Below, piece by piece: positions 55,497 through 64,000 of a DNA stretch of 64,000 nucleotides (positions are counted from its first letter, which is position 1; every line of letters begins with the position of its first letter). A program made the translations under genes and the position numbers. This DNA comes from Hippasteria phrygiana (taxonomy: Eukaryota; Echinodermata; Asteroidea; Valvatida; Goniasteridae), in the NCBI GenBank assembly GCA_037893225.1, contig JAZGUH010000774.1, positions 620,001 through 684,000 on the forward strand. Direction: 5' to 3'. The notes below the pieces were generated by a model. That model ran no database searches. It worked only from the letters and a program-made list of their open reading frames with translations, and had not been told where the DNA came from.

Positions 55497-56516
55497 ATGA
55501 ATCCCAAGCCCTGTGTCTTAGCCGCCATTATTCTAGATGGTAATGAAGTCCTGAGAAAACCTGTCCATGCAAACACATTAGAGGAACTTAAAGTGGAGGC
55601 CAGAAAGCTCTGCCCAAGTCTTGCCACTTCAAATTTAAAGCGTATTCGGTTGTATGACAAGAACTTTGATGACTACATCGATGTGGAAGACCATACACCA
55701 TCAACTCATGAGAAATTTCTTCTCCATTTCTCAACAAGCAGCTCATCACAAACTCAGTCCAGTTCCAGCACAACAGGAACCGAAAGAGACAAACCTATGA
55801 CGCTTCAACAATCAACTCTTAAAATCGTTAAGGGAAAGCTTAATGTCAGAAATAAACAACCGGCACAGAACTCCGTTGGTGACACGACAGTTACTGAGGA
55901 GGAGTTGAAGTACAGATCTCAAATTTTCGGGAAAAGTGGCTCAAAGCTAAACAGATATCAGGTAAACATCAACAATCAAGCTTTCTTGCTGGCAAAAGCC
56001 AATCCTGCTCTCCTTCAAAACCGAGGTACACTCCTCAAAGAGGCCAGGAAAGCACTGCATAACAGTGGGTATGACTACGCACATGGAAGCGAAACCAGGA
56101 GCAAAGTATTGAGGAAACGAGTTGGTGTAAAGGAAAGAAAGAGATATTCAAGAGAGAAAGCAAGACAAGCCAGGTTGGAACAGATCGCTGTAAAAACCAG
56201 AAGCCTGAACACCCGGATTGAATTCTTTGAAAGAGGAAAAGCAAACGCAGTTGGCTCACACATGTATGAACAGGCAGCTAAATTCGAAGAACAAGCAGAG
56301 GAGTTAAGATCAAAGTTGAACGTGCTTCTTCTAGAGAAGTCTGAGATCCAAAAGAAACAATGTATTCTTCTCAAAAAGAAAAAACAAAGGAAGTCCAAGT
56401 CATCAAAGCAAGGCCCAAGTAAGCAACAGCAATCCGTAGAGGAACTACAGATGCTTCAAGATGGTGAACCACCATTCGAAAATACACAACATGAAGAATT
56501 TGGTGAAGATCTATAA
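55497..56516 (+). CDS. Uncharacterised 339-residue protein: N-terminal Ubl/PB1-like domain, conserved core, coiled coil
   Basis: Coding starts at the ATG 12 bases after an acceptor (TTCGTTTGCAG), so a non-coding 5' exon is likely. Residues about 4-77 (AAIILDGNEVLRKPVHANTL to DDYIDVEDHTPS and FLLHF) have the length and strand pattern of a ubiquitin-like/PB1/CIDE-N fold. A Ser/Thr linker follows (about 78-100). The core at about 130-205 contains KYRSQIFGKSGSKLNRYQVN, QAFLLAKANPALLQNRGTLL and LHNSGYDYAHGSETRS. From about 206 a very basic alpha-helical stretch (RKRVGVKERKRYSREKARQA) runs into a Glu/Lys coiled coil, ending acidic. AATAAA lies at about 56958. Function unknown; nuclear, DNA- or protein-binding use would fit the charge but is inference. 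The downstream frame to 56820 looks coding too, so the present stop may be a frame break. Confidence 0.7.
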   Translation: MNPKPCVLAAIILDGNEVLRKPVHANTLEELKVEARKLCPSLATSNLKRIRLYDKNFDDYIDVEDHTPSTHEKFLLHFSTSSSSQTQSSSSTTGTERDKPMTLQQSTLKIVKGKLNVRNKQPAQNSVGDTTVTEEELKYRSQIFGKSGSKLNRYQVNINNQAFLLAKANPALLQNRGTLLKEARKALHNSGYDYAHGSETRSKVLRKRVGVKERKRYSREKARQARLEQIAVKTRSLNTRIEFFERGKANAVGSHMYEQAAKFEEQAEELRSKLNVLLLEKSEIQKKQCILLKKKKQRKSKSSKQGPSKQQQSVEELQMLQDGEPPFENTQHEEFGEDL

Positions 56517-56820
56517 TATGGGCACAGGTTTCATACCAGTAAATGTCAAACCAGATCCTGCTAGTCTTGAAGGAAGCAGCTTGTCATCTCTTACTGTATG
56601 TGACAGCAGCGGCTACATGGCAGAAGAAAACAACCGGCCTACTACTACTGGAAGAACATTTCAGGGTGAAGCTCAAGTTCATGAAGTCCATGATCCAGAA
56701 GTTATCTCAGAAGTTATCATCAGTGTGGAAGATGCTGACAGTGCTTCAGATTTAGAAGATCTAGTCCATCCAGTGACAGCTCCAATGAAGACGAGGATTT
56801 CCAGTAAGGCTGACACATAA
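56517..56820 (+). pseudogene. Probable out-of-frame C-terminal extension of the 55497 gene
   Basis: In the +1 frame the text continues NMGTGFIPVNVKPDPASLEG, then HDPEVISEVIISVEDADSAS and DLEDLVHP. A further shift near 56775 would give an acidic SSNEDEDFQ-stop. The composition matches the preceding acidic tail. One- or two-base frame breaks, or a 3' UTR that happens to be open, are both possible. Confidence 0.4.
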
Positions 56821-56979
56821 AGAAACTGCTGATGATTGATAAATGTGTGGGCCTTTTTATTTTGTTCATCCTCAATCAGCACAAAGAATTCCATCCATTG
56901 CAGAAGATCACATCAAAACAGATGGCATTTACTATCCTGCTGTGACTGACTTAGCCCTTAATAAATGTATGGAATTCAA

Positions 56980-57845
56980 GGATGGTTGGTGTATCCTAAG
57001 TCAGTGATGTAGTGCCTTGAGGCTAAGCATTGGCCTTAAGGCTGGATTTTAGTGCTTTGGCCTTGTCCATGAGGGCAAAAGCCTTGGCCTTGAGGATAAA
57101 TTCCTTGCCATATTCAATGCCTTGCCCTTCAAGGCCTTTAATTGTTTTTATTGCTTAGATAAATGTTGCATTAATTTTGTTTGAATCCTTGCTGCTCTGC
57201 AATCATACAACTAATATCTAGTTCAGCTCTCTGCAAATTCTGCAATCTAATTTACATGTAATCATTCTACAGACCTTAGATATCTACGTTGACACAATTT
57301 CTGTTTCACATTATGCATATTGCAATTGCATACTAACATTATTACCACGATCCCATTTATTTTAGTTTTTCCCCCAAACAAGGATCTACTATGATTATGT
57401 TTCTAGTGTGCAATGAGCACACAATACATGTACAATGTAAATGTTTAACTTCCCAAATAAGAGGGAAAAACAAAGGCAAAAATTTATACTTCTTGGTCTC
57501 GATTCAGTCAGTTTGATATTTGAGAAATTTTATGCTTGAGATTTTGTGTAAATTACCCCAAGTCTTATTGATCATTTTTATTTTAGATCAATCTGTTTAT
57601 TTTAAAGTCACCCTGATGCCCATAACATCTGCAGGTATCTGTAATAATAATTTTGATGGAAATATCTAATGGAAATATCTTTTCCACTTGTAAAATGTTT
57701 ATGAAAATCAGTCATTTTATTGAATGCCAAATGATTCACCCAATTATCATGTAAACCAGGCTAAACAATGTCTAGCCAGGATTTATATGGTGAATGGCCC
57801 ATTCAATAAAATACATACTGATCAAATAATGAGTACATGTATAAT
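56980..57845. other. Non-coding; GCCTTGGCCTTGAGG-like block at 57010-57140
   Basis: The block shares its words with the minisatellite at 63366-63775, suggesting a common repeat source. The remainder is AT-rich without genes. Confidence 0.45.
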
Positions 57846-58289
57846 TTTTAGGCGTGGGCGACTAGTGAATTTCAATAGTCGCGGCGACTATTGAAAAATA
57901 GTCGCAACTAGTCGAGTAGAAATTGCCACCTGGCCGGCTGACGTCTATATACACGTCAATTTCTGCATTTTCAATCTATTATTTAAGTATTGTGTACGTT
58001 TCGCTTGGCTGCACAAGCCTCTTGTTTCCGTTTCGCTTGGCTGCATAACCCGGCCTGGTGCCCCGGCGCCACCCGGTGGCAAGGGGGTTTGAGAATGCAA
58101 CAATACGCGGGGGTCTGCCCTTGAAATTGAGGAATTGCCACACTTTCGTGTTTATACTTTTCTAAACGGATTATGAAAATGTATGAGTCAGTTTTGTAAG
58201 ATCAAATGGCTATTATTTTGATATTATCAGTTAAATTATTCACGAATCATCATTGCAAAGAATTCTATAAATAGTTGCTTACATGGACA

Positions 58290-58445
58290 AATCTCGTTGG
58301 GCCCCCGACCCCCCTGCCCCCGGTCAATGTTGGCTCTCATTGCGCGGAATGCGCGCCGGCTTGATATTACAACATTGAGCGGGGGCGCGGGGGAGGATAT
58401 GTTTATCATCACGTGGCCCAAGCATTTTGGCCGGGATTGTCTGAA
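58290..58445. repeat. GC-rich MITE copy 1
   Basis: Shares with 59632-59775 almost the whole block from AATCTCGTTGGGCCCCCGAC to TTTTGGCCGGGATTGT. The right side continues TCTGAAAGTTC, the complement of what precedes copy 2, so each copy retains one outer end. Confidence 0.7.
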
Positions 58446-58904
58446 AGTTCGCCTAGTTTATCTATAAAGAGTTGAAAACACGCAAAATCAACTTTTCAAC
58501 CCAAATAGTATAAATTACCGGATAATATCGCCCCCAACGGTGATCCCCGTCTAAACATCGAATTCTATTTTAGTGATTATGTCCAACTAATTAGGTTGTC
58601 ATAATTTTTGTTTGACCGTTCGGACAACCAAGACGTTAATTACGGGAGAAATACGATTGTTTTCACACCAAGTTGAAAAATAGCCCCCAACGCCCTACAG
58701 TTGAAAAAGTTGTGGACGTCATCATTGCGACTTTCCTAAACTGAATATGTGTGGCCTGTTTCCTGAAAATCGCTTGTGAACTTGGGAAAACACGGGGGGG
58801 AGGCAGGAGGTGCCCCTTCCCGGTCTCCGTACATACCAAACTAAGCCCGGTCCGGATAGGGTTAACAGAATGACGATTCCTGGCTGTAATGCGCTTGCGC
58901 CAGC

Positions 58905-59335
58905 ACTTGTTTTGCAGTGCGCATCGTACACAATGTACCATGACGATTAGCCATGACATTTTGTCAAGTAAAACTTCACAAAATAGACAATTTTTGTTAA
59001 ACGCGAAAAGCGCATTACACTACACAAACATACAAGCCTCTTTCATTTTTTTCAACTACCTCATTCCTTGAACTGTCGGAAAATTCAACGGTTAACCCTC
59101 GCCACTAAAAAAATAAAGAAATGACTGACTCTCCTTTACTATTTGGTGGCGAGGGTTAACCGTTGAATTTTCCGACAAATCACGCAATGAGACGGCTGAA
59201 AAATTGGAAGAGGCTTGTAGGTGGTTTGTGTAGCGTAATGCGCTTTTCGCGTAGAACAAAAATGTCTTTTGTAAAGTTATTTGACAAAATGGCATGGCTA
59301 TTCGTCATGGTACATCGTGTACGATGCGCACTACA
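58905..59335. repeat. Large imperfect hairpin
   Basis: Arms of about 180-190 bases pair: GCGCATCGTACACAATGTAC with its complement near 59310-59330, CGCGAAAAGCGCATTAC with its complement near 59235, and TTCAACGGTTAACCCTCGCC with its complement at 59150. The central spacer is about 50 bases. It holds the overlapping frames here. Confidence 0.75.
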
Positions 59336-59389
59336 AAACAATTGGGATCATCTGTGTCCAGAAATTGAACGGTCAATATAAGCCTCTTG

Positions 59390-59520
59390 GCATCTGTGAC
59401 TCACATGGTCTAGTTGTTTGTACATGTACATTCAAATGTAAGAGTCGTGGGTTCGAATCCAACCCGAAACAAACAAATAAATCTTTTCTTTTCTCTTCCA
59501 TTTCTTTTAATTACTCTTTA
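59390..59520 (+). mobile_element. tRNA-derived SINE fragment
   Basis: The A box TGGTCTAGTTG (59406) and B box GGTTCGAATCC (59450) are properly spaced, followed by an A-rich CAAACAAATAAATC stretch. Confidence 0.55.
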
Positions 59521-59608
59521 CTCGGAAAGCAATGACCATCCATTGCTTCTCACACTTAGGTCTTGTTTAATGTTTTTTTTTTTGTTTTTTTTTTAGAAAG
59601 AAAATTTC

Positions 59609-59775
59609 AGACAATCCCGGCCAAATCTCGTTGGGCCCCCGACCCCCCTGCCCCCGGTCAATGTTGGCTCTCATTGCGCAGAATGCGCGCCGGCTTGATA
59701 TTACAACATTGAGCGGGGGCGCGGGGGAGGATATGTTTATCATCACGTGGCCCAAGCATTTTGGCCGGGATTGTA
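59609..59775. repeat. GC-rich MITE copy 2
   Basis: ACAATCCCGGCCAAA and TTTGGCCGGGATTGT are inverted ends. A direct repeat of the block at 58290-58445. Confidence 0.7.
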
Positions 59776-60297
59776 GTTTATTTGCCAGCCGCAAACGCAC
59801 GCCCTTACCGTCCAGCCACCTATTGTCGACATCTCAGGGGTGTATACAAAGCGACTGTTATACATATGAGTCTCCATGGCCTGGGCAAGCCGCATGTCTG
59901 GCCTAGTGAATTCAGATCCTTCCATTTTGTCGGGGGGGGGGGGGGGGGGGGTAGTAGACGAAGGGAAATAATATCTCTAAAATGCTTTTCATAAAAGAAA
60001 TATTGTGCCAGTTTTTTATTTGACGGACAACTGTCTGCTTGATAACACTTTTGAAATTCATATGGGAAACTATTTAAAGGGACACATTGCCTTCAAATGT
60101 CATGAAATTTTGCTGTTTAGAAATGTTCCTTACCTTTGATAAGAATTGTTCATGCAAAAAAACACGTATAATGTGTTGTAATTAGTGAGCAGTGATTACA
60201 AAACAAAAAATTGGCCGCTTACCGCTGACCCGCGAAACATAGACTTATTTCCAGTACTAAATACCACCGTCTAAATAATGCGCAAAATACGCTGTAA

Positions 60298-61091
60298 AAG
60301 GCCTATTTACACACGCGCGCGGTAACGGAATTCCGCGCGGTAAAAAATATAGAACACATGGTTTTCTATGGGGTTGTTTACATTAAGAGCGGACAAACCG
60401 CGCGGTATAGCGATAAACCGCTGCGTTTAGAAACCAGAGCGATTTTCCAAATATACCGCGCTGAGACTGCGCGTTCTGACCAATCAGCGTTCTCGTTGGA
60501 TATGACGTCACGATCAGCTGCACGTCTCTAAAACAAAGATGGCGTCGTACGGGAGTAGCAGCACTGAGATTTTGATCCTGGAAGTAGAGAAGTATCCTCA
60601 ATTGTATGACACATCACTAGATGCCTAAAACTACAAAGATGCAGTCAAAAAGCAAGACATTTGGGAGTGTATAGGAGTGAGAGTGGACATGCATGATTTT
60701 GGGTTGAACTAGTGCCAAGATTTCTGCAAACTGACCACGCGACGTTCTGAAGTACCCAAAAAAAGATCTTTATGACTATCTAACTCTCGTACTAATCTGT
60801 GGTATTCCCCAAGCTCTGTCCTTTTCTGAAGAGTTTCATGAAATCAAATTCTTCGTTTTTTCTTTCGCTTGAGACGCAATCTTCTCGCCAAGATCAGAAG
60901 TAACAGAGCTTCCTCGTGCCTTCGATTCTTTTTGCGGGGCGCCATTGTTTTTGTGGAATGTCGATGCATTAACATAAATACCGAACGGGTTTCCGCTCGT
61001 GTGTAAATGTAAAATATCGCGCGGTATACCGCTTTCCGTTACCGCTTCCCGTTACCGCTTCCCGTTACCGCGCGCGTGTGTAAATAGGCCT
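60298..61091. mobile_element. PIF/Harbinger-like element, TAA duplication, nested
   Basis: AGGCCTATTTACACACGCGC at the left is inverted at the right. TAA flanks both (60295-60297, 61092-61094), and the uninterrupted copy at 48 kb reads CTGTAAGAGTC, which confirms the duplication. It carries a degraded MADF-like frame. Confidence 0.8.
60539..60780 (+). pseudogene. MADF/Myb-like DNA-binding domain remnant of a PIF/Harbinger element
   Basis: Starting at ATG 60539 the frame reads MASYGSSSTEILILEVEKYP then LYDTSLDA, a stop, NYKDAVKKQDIWECIGVRV and another stop. The spacing LI..V..yP.LYD....YKD...k...W..I matches the first helices of the MADF domain, which PIF/Harbinger elements encode as their second (Myb/SANT-like) protein. 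In-frame stops and loss of the third helix make it non-functional. Its location inside a TAA-flanked element supports the assignment. Confidence 0.6.
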
Positions 61092-61479
61092 TAAGAGTCT
61101 TTAGGCTGGCGCCGCAGCCAGTGGCCTTGTGAATCTATCAGATGATCGCCAGGTACAATTCTCTACCAAGCGACACATATCGCCAGTGCTGCGCGCCGTG
61201 CCACAGTACATCAAAATGGATCAACAGAACGTACTTCAACCAGATGCGACTGGAAATACGACTGGTGAACACAGTCCGCCATTTTGTGGAGTCAAAAATT
61301 TGGTTCTACAAAATGGCGGACCGTTATTTGTCACGAAATTAAACAAAAACCACGCAATTTGAAGGGATAGTTATGTGAATCTTTATATTCTACTTTTAAA
61401 AAAGCTTCCCAACCATATCCATTTCAGTTTTATAGCCCAAATCGCAAAATCCAAAGCAATGTGTCCCTCTAATTTAAAA

Positions 61480-62140
61480 TGCGACCCCGGGAAGTCGTTG
61501 CGTGGCATTGCATGTCGTATGAAGTCCACCGAACGCAATAGGATCCACCGTTAACATCACAGGTAAACATTAGGCCTATACATTGTACATATTTTGTAAA
61601 ATACAATCGATACAAGTTGTGACAAATAAAGCTAAGAAGGATGGATCAAAGTGTATTGTATTTTGTTACTATACGAAAACTCATTTTATTTCACATACAT
61701 GCAATACTCTACCAGTGGGGGGGGGGGGGGACTCATGCTTTACAATGAATCGAAGCAGGGTTCGCCCCGAACATGAAGAATAATTTCACATACATGCACA
61801 TGCATACTCCACCAGTGAAAAAAACAAAACAACCAATCCTCATGGTTTACAATGAATCGGAGCGCCAGGGTTCGCCCCGAACATGGAATAATAATTTGTC
61901 TGCAAATCGGGGTTGCATTTTGGCGGTGATGTGCGTCTGTTTTTATTTCTATGGTTCTCATATTTGTTCGGCTTGAAGGAGTCGCTCGGTTAAAACAAAT
62001 CTTGGGTAAAAAAATACTCGTTGAACACATCTGTTAGCAGCCCGGTTTTTATGCTACAAAGATCTCCTGACAAGTGACAATATTGGATGGACACATCATT
62101 TACGTGGAGGTTTATTTCTTCGTTATGTATGCCACAAAGG
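61480..62140. repeat. Unclassified repeat DNA with internal direct repeat
   Basis: A phrase with CATACATGCA, CCACCAGTG, TTTACAATGAATCG and AGGGTTCGCCCCGAACATG occurs twice (about 61695-61775 and 61790-61885). A poly-G run is at 61718-61731. Confidence 0.5.
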
Positions 62141-62147
62141 GGTCCAC

Positions 62148-62512
62148 CCGATGTTCCCCAATACCGATGTTCCCCAATACCGATGTTCCCCAATACCTAT
62201 GTTCCCCAATACCTATGTTCCCCAATACCTATGTTCCCCAATACCTATGTTCCCCAATACCTATGTTCCCCAATACCTATGTTCCCCAATACCTATGTTC
62301 CCCGATCCTTGGGGTTAAGGTTAGAGTTAGGGACTGGGGAACATAGGTATTGGGGAACATCGGTATTGGGGAACATCAGGACGGGTACTTACCTATGTTC
62401 CCCCGTACCTATGTTCCCCAGTCCCCAACTCTAACCCTAACAAGGATTGGGGAACATCGGTATTGGGGAACATCGGTATTGGGGAACATCGGTATTGGGG
62501 AACATCGGTATG
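62148..62512. repeat. 16-bp minisatellite ATGTTCCCCAATACCT with strand inversions
   Basis: About ten forward units at 62150-62300, inverted units at 62335-62375, forward units near 62395-62425, then inverted units from 62450. GGTTAGAGTTAGGG-like and AACTCTAACCCTAA-like spacers lie between. Frames such as MFPNTYVPQYL come from the repeat. Confidence 0.9.
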
Positions 62513-62514
62513 CA

Positions 62515-62920
62515 CATACGTCCGAGGACAATGCTTTGTGTTTCCTATTGTTCCTTTAATATAACCAACCCCCATAGACTAAGCACGTATCCTTACGTTC
62601 GAGGACCGATTTCAACAAAAGACTCTACGTTCGAGGACTCAAAGGTTTCTTTGTGTTTCCTTTCTTCTCTTGTCCTCGGAGATATATACAGTGCACGTAC
62701 CCTGTAACAAACTCTGACACGTGGTGTGTACAGTACATTAAATGTGTACGTACGTGTATACACATAACCGCATTCGCCTTTCCTGTCGCCACGTGCGTGA
62801 ATACGCCCATACAACACAGTATACGTTCGTTCAATGAGTGTCTCTGGTGATTGCACAGTGAATTGCCAGTGCGTGCAGTATGTTGTGACTGGCCGAGTCA
62901 CTTCGGAATGCAGCGCGCGT
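62515..62920. other. Non-coding; ACGTTCGAGGAC repeats
   Basis: TACGTTCGAGGAC occurs twice at about 62593-62640, with a relative (CGTCCGAGGACAA) at 62519. No gene. Confidence 0.4.
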
Positions 62921-63059
62921 TCCGTGGCGACTTTTAATAGTCGCGCGGCCGTGTGGTTTGTAAACTAGTCGCGACATGCTGAACACTAGTCGACTATCTG
63001 AAAATTGATAGTCGCGACTACCAATGCCTTTTAATAGTCGCCCACGCCTAATAATTTTC

Positions 63060-63350
63060 ATAAACATTTCATAAGAATGGGATAAGTAACATCAGTTGTA
63101 AATATGAGCCAACTTACTTGGTTTAGATTTCTACCGATATTTGCGGAATTATGGAAATAAACCATTCTTAAAACATTTCAGGAGCATTTGGTCATATTTA
63201 ATAAGAGTGAAATCCTGACGACCTGAAGTATTTTGATACGAGGCAGTCACGATGACTTGTGTAGAAATATTCTGATTGCAAATACAGTTTATTCATGATG
63301 GTGTGGCTACATTTATTTTGTATGTATACATGTTTTTTTTTAATAGGGTC
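63060..63350. other. Non-coding host sequence after the hAT-like element
   Basis: AT-rich; nothing recognised. Confidence 0.35.
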
Positions 63351-63365
63351 TTGGCCTGAGTCTTA

Positions 63366-63775
63366 AAGGGCTAAAGCCTTGGCCTTGAGAGCCGAAGCCT
63401 TGGCCTTGAGAGCCTTGGCCTTGAGAGCATTGGCCTTGGGAGGCGAGGCCTTGAGAGGCGAGGCCTTGGCCTTGAGAGGCGATGCATTGGCCTTGAGAGC
63501 CTTGGCCTTGGCCTTGAGAGCCTTGGCCTTGAGAGCCTTGGCCTTGAGAGCCTTGGCCTTGAGAGCCTTGGCCTTGAGAGCCTTGGCCTTGAGAGCCTTC
63601 GCCTTGAGAGCCTTGGCCTTGAGAGCCTTGGCCTTGAGAACCTTGGCCTTGAGAGCCGAAGCCTTGAGAGCCGAAGCCTTGGCCTTGAGAGCCGAAGCCT
63701 TGGCCTTGAGAGCCGAAGCCTTGGCCTTGAGAGCCGAAGCCTTGGCCTTGAGAGCCGAAGCCTTTGCTCCAACAC
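63366..63775. repeat. 15-bp minisatellite GAGAGCCTTGGCCTT
   Basis: About 27 units including GAAGCC and GGCGAGGCC variants. Because 15 is a multiple of three, several frames on both strands stay open (GSQGQ, ALRAL, RLSRP repeats). No independent sign of coding. Confidence 0.95.
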
Positions 63776-63776
63776 T

Positions 63777-64000
63777 GGCCTAAGGCATCTACATCCATGC
63801 ACCAAGTGTACAGCTGTAGTAAATGAGCAGATGCATCATGAAACACGGAATTGTCAGACTTAAGGAGCTTTCTTCTCTTACAGATCCAAAGTATCCGCAG
63901 ATAAAGCACTTAGATGTTTATTGTAATTGCCTGCTGTTGTACTTCCTGTTGGAGATAAACTCAAACGTTTGTACGTGATGGAAAAAGCCCCACATTGGCA
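63777..64000. other. Flank of the minisatellite; possible splice acceptor at about 63883
   Basis: CTTTCTTCTCTTACAG at 63868-63883 is a good plus-strand acceptor, followed by a 30-codon frame to a stop. The minus strand is also open toward the minisatellite. Neither matches a known domain, so no gene is called. Confidence 0.25.

Larger units (their letters stand above)
60078..61468. mobile_element. TTAA-targeting TIR element (copy with nested insertion)
   Basis: The ends AGGGACACATTGC and GCAATGTGTCCCT are flanked by TTAA (60074-60077) and CTAA (61469-61472, one mutation). It matches 48231-48806 except for the insertion at 60298-61091. The GTCCGCCATTTTGT hairpin recurs at about 61275-61325. 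Confidence 0.85.
57849..63051. mobile_element. 5.2 kb hAT-like composite element, 8-bp TSD ATAATTTT
   Basis: The ends TAGGCGTGGGCGACTA and TAGTCGCCCACGCCTA are flanked by ATAATTTT at 57841-57848 and 63052-63059. AATAGTCGCG-type subterminal repeats occur at both ends. No hAT transposase is visible. The interior is largely later insertions: repeated GC-rich blocks at 58290-58445 and 59609-59775, a hairpin at 58905-59335, a SINE, a TTAA element and a minisatellite. Confidence 0.85.

Noticed and set aside
59400..59465. tRNA gene
   Set aside because: Only the promoter boxes are convincing; an A-rich tail follows, so SINE is preferred.
62087..62434. 115-codon frame with MFPNTYVPQYL repeats
   Set aside because: Produced by the 16-bp minisatellite.
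62315..62440. Interstitial telomere
   Set aside because: Only one or two degenerate GTTAGGG words, no (TTAGGG)n tract.
62148..62512. CRISPR-like array
   Set aside because: Units are contiguous without unique spacers and the DNA is clearly eukaryotic.
63340..63909. 189-codon frame with GSQGQGF repeats
   Set aside because: A 15-bp minisatellite keeps several frames open on both strands; the non-repeat part matches no domain.

Overview
The window reads as animal nuclear DNA, most likely from a marine invertebrate. There are no operons, no long uninterrupted genes and no CRISPR or rRNA. The few believable genes are short exons with GT/AG splice signals, and most of the remaining sequence is mobile DNA. 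The recurring palindromes ACATGTACATGT and TAGGCCTA, AGGGCGC motifs and tRNA-headed SINEs resemble genomes of echinoderms, hemichordates or lancelets. That placement is inference from style, not proof.

Coding content. (1) 721-1016 (-): a 3' terminal exon of a GNAT-type acetyltransferase with an AATAAA signal behind it. (2) 2434-2702 (-): a THAP-domain first exon with a strong splice donor but a one-base frame break. (3) 13827-16666 (-): a three-exon gene, phase-consistent at both introns, for a 295-residue Cys/His protein with two YHxxCY motifs. (4) 53412-53780 and 55497-56516 (+): tandem paralogues of an unrecognised basic, coiled-coil protein; the first has lost its N-terminal domain. (5) Small degraded pieces: a RecQ-like helicase fragment (about 38.3-38.7 kb), a MADF-like fragment (60.5 kb) and some possible orphan exons.

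Mobile DNA. A 5.3 kb non-LTR retrotransposon (21.7-27.1 kb, minus strand) retains gag zinc knuckles, endonuclease, reverse transcriptase and RNase H, broken by several frameshifts. Around it are many terminal-inverted-repeat elements whose target-site duplications (TSDs) can be read directly: hAT-like (8 bp: 49206-49786, 50960-52164, 53887-54403, 57849-63051), TTAA-targeting (7011-7682, 48231-48806, 52852-53327, 60078-61468), PIF/Harbinger-like (3 bp: 31818-31999, 60298-61091), and a group with TA-starting termini and 9-bp duplications (19093-19924, 28912-29330, 38026-38977, 42352-43068, 42515-42641). Elements are often nested; the deepest stack is a 3-bp-target element inside a TTAA element inside a 5.2 kb hAT-like element.

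Layout. 0-5 kb: GNAT exon, THAP exon, possible LTR, microsatellites. 5-8.2 kb: CRE-palindrome-rich element with a nested TTAA element. 8.2-13 kb: sparse, with SINE and hAT-like pieces. 13-17 kb: Cys/His gene. 17-21 kb: TIR elements and a tandem duplication. 21-27 kb: retrotransposon. 28-33 kb: TIR elements, a 362-bp duplication and a TTACGA-rich element. 33-37.6 kb: a 3.85 kb element with CCAGTTGAAA arrays at both ends. 37.6-48 kb: helicase-carrying element, fold-back elements and a second CRE-rich element. 48-53 kb: hAT and TTAA elements. 53-57 kb: tandem paralogues. 57.8-63 kb: large hAT-like composite. 63.3-63.8 kb: a GGCCTTGAGA minisatellite.

The genes do not form a visible pathway. No clearly new biological system stands out. 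The best leads are the 9-bp-TSD group with helicase cargo, the minisatellite-ended element, the CRE-palindrome elements and the YHxxCY gene.
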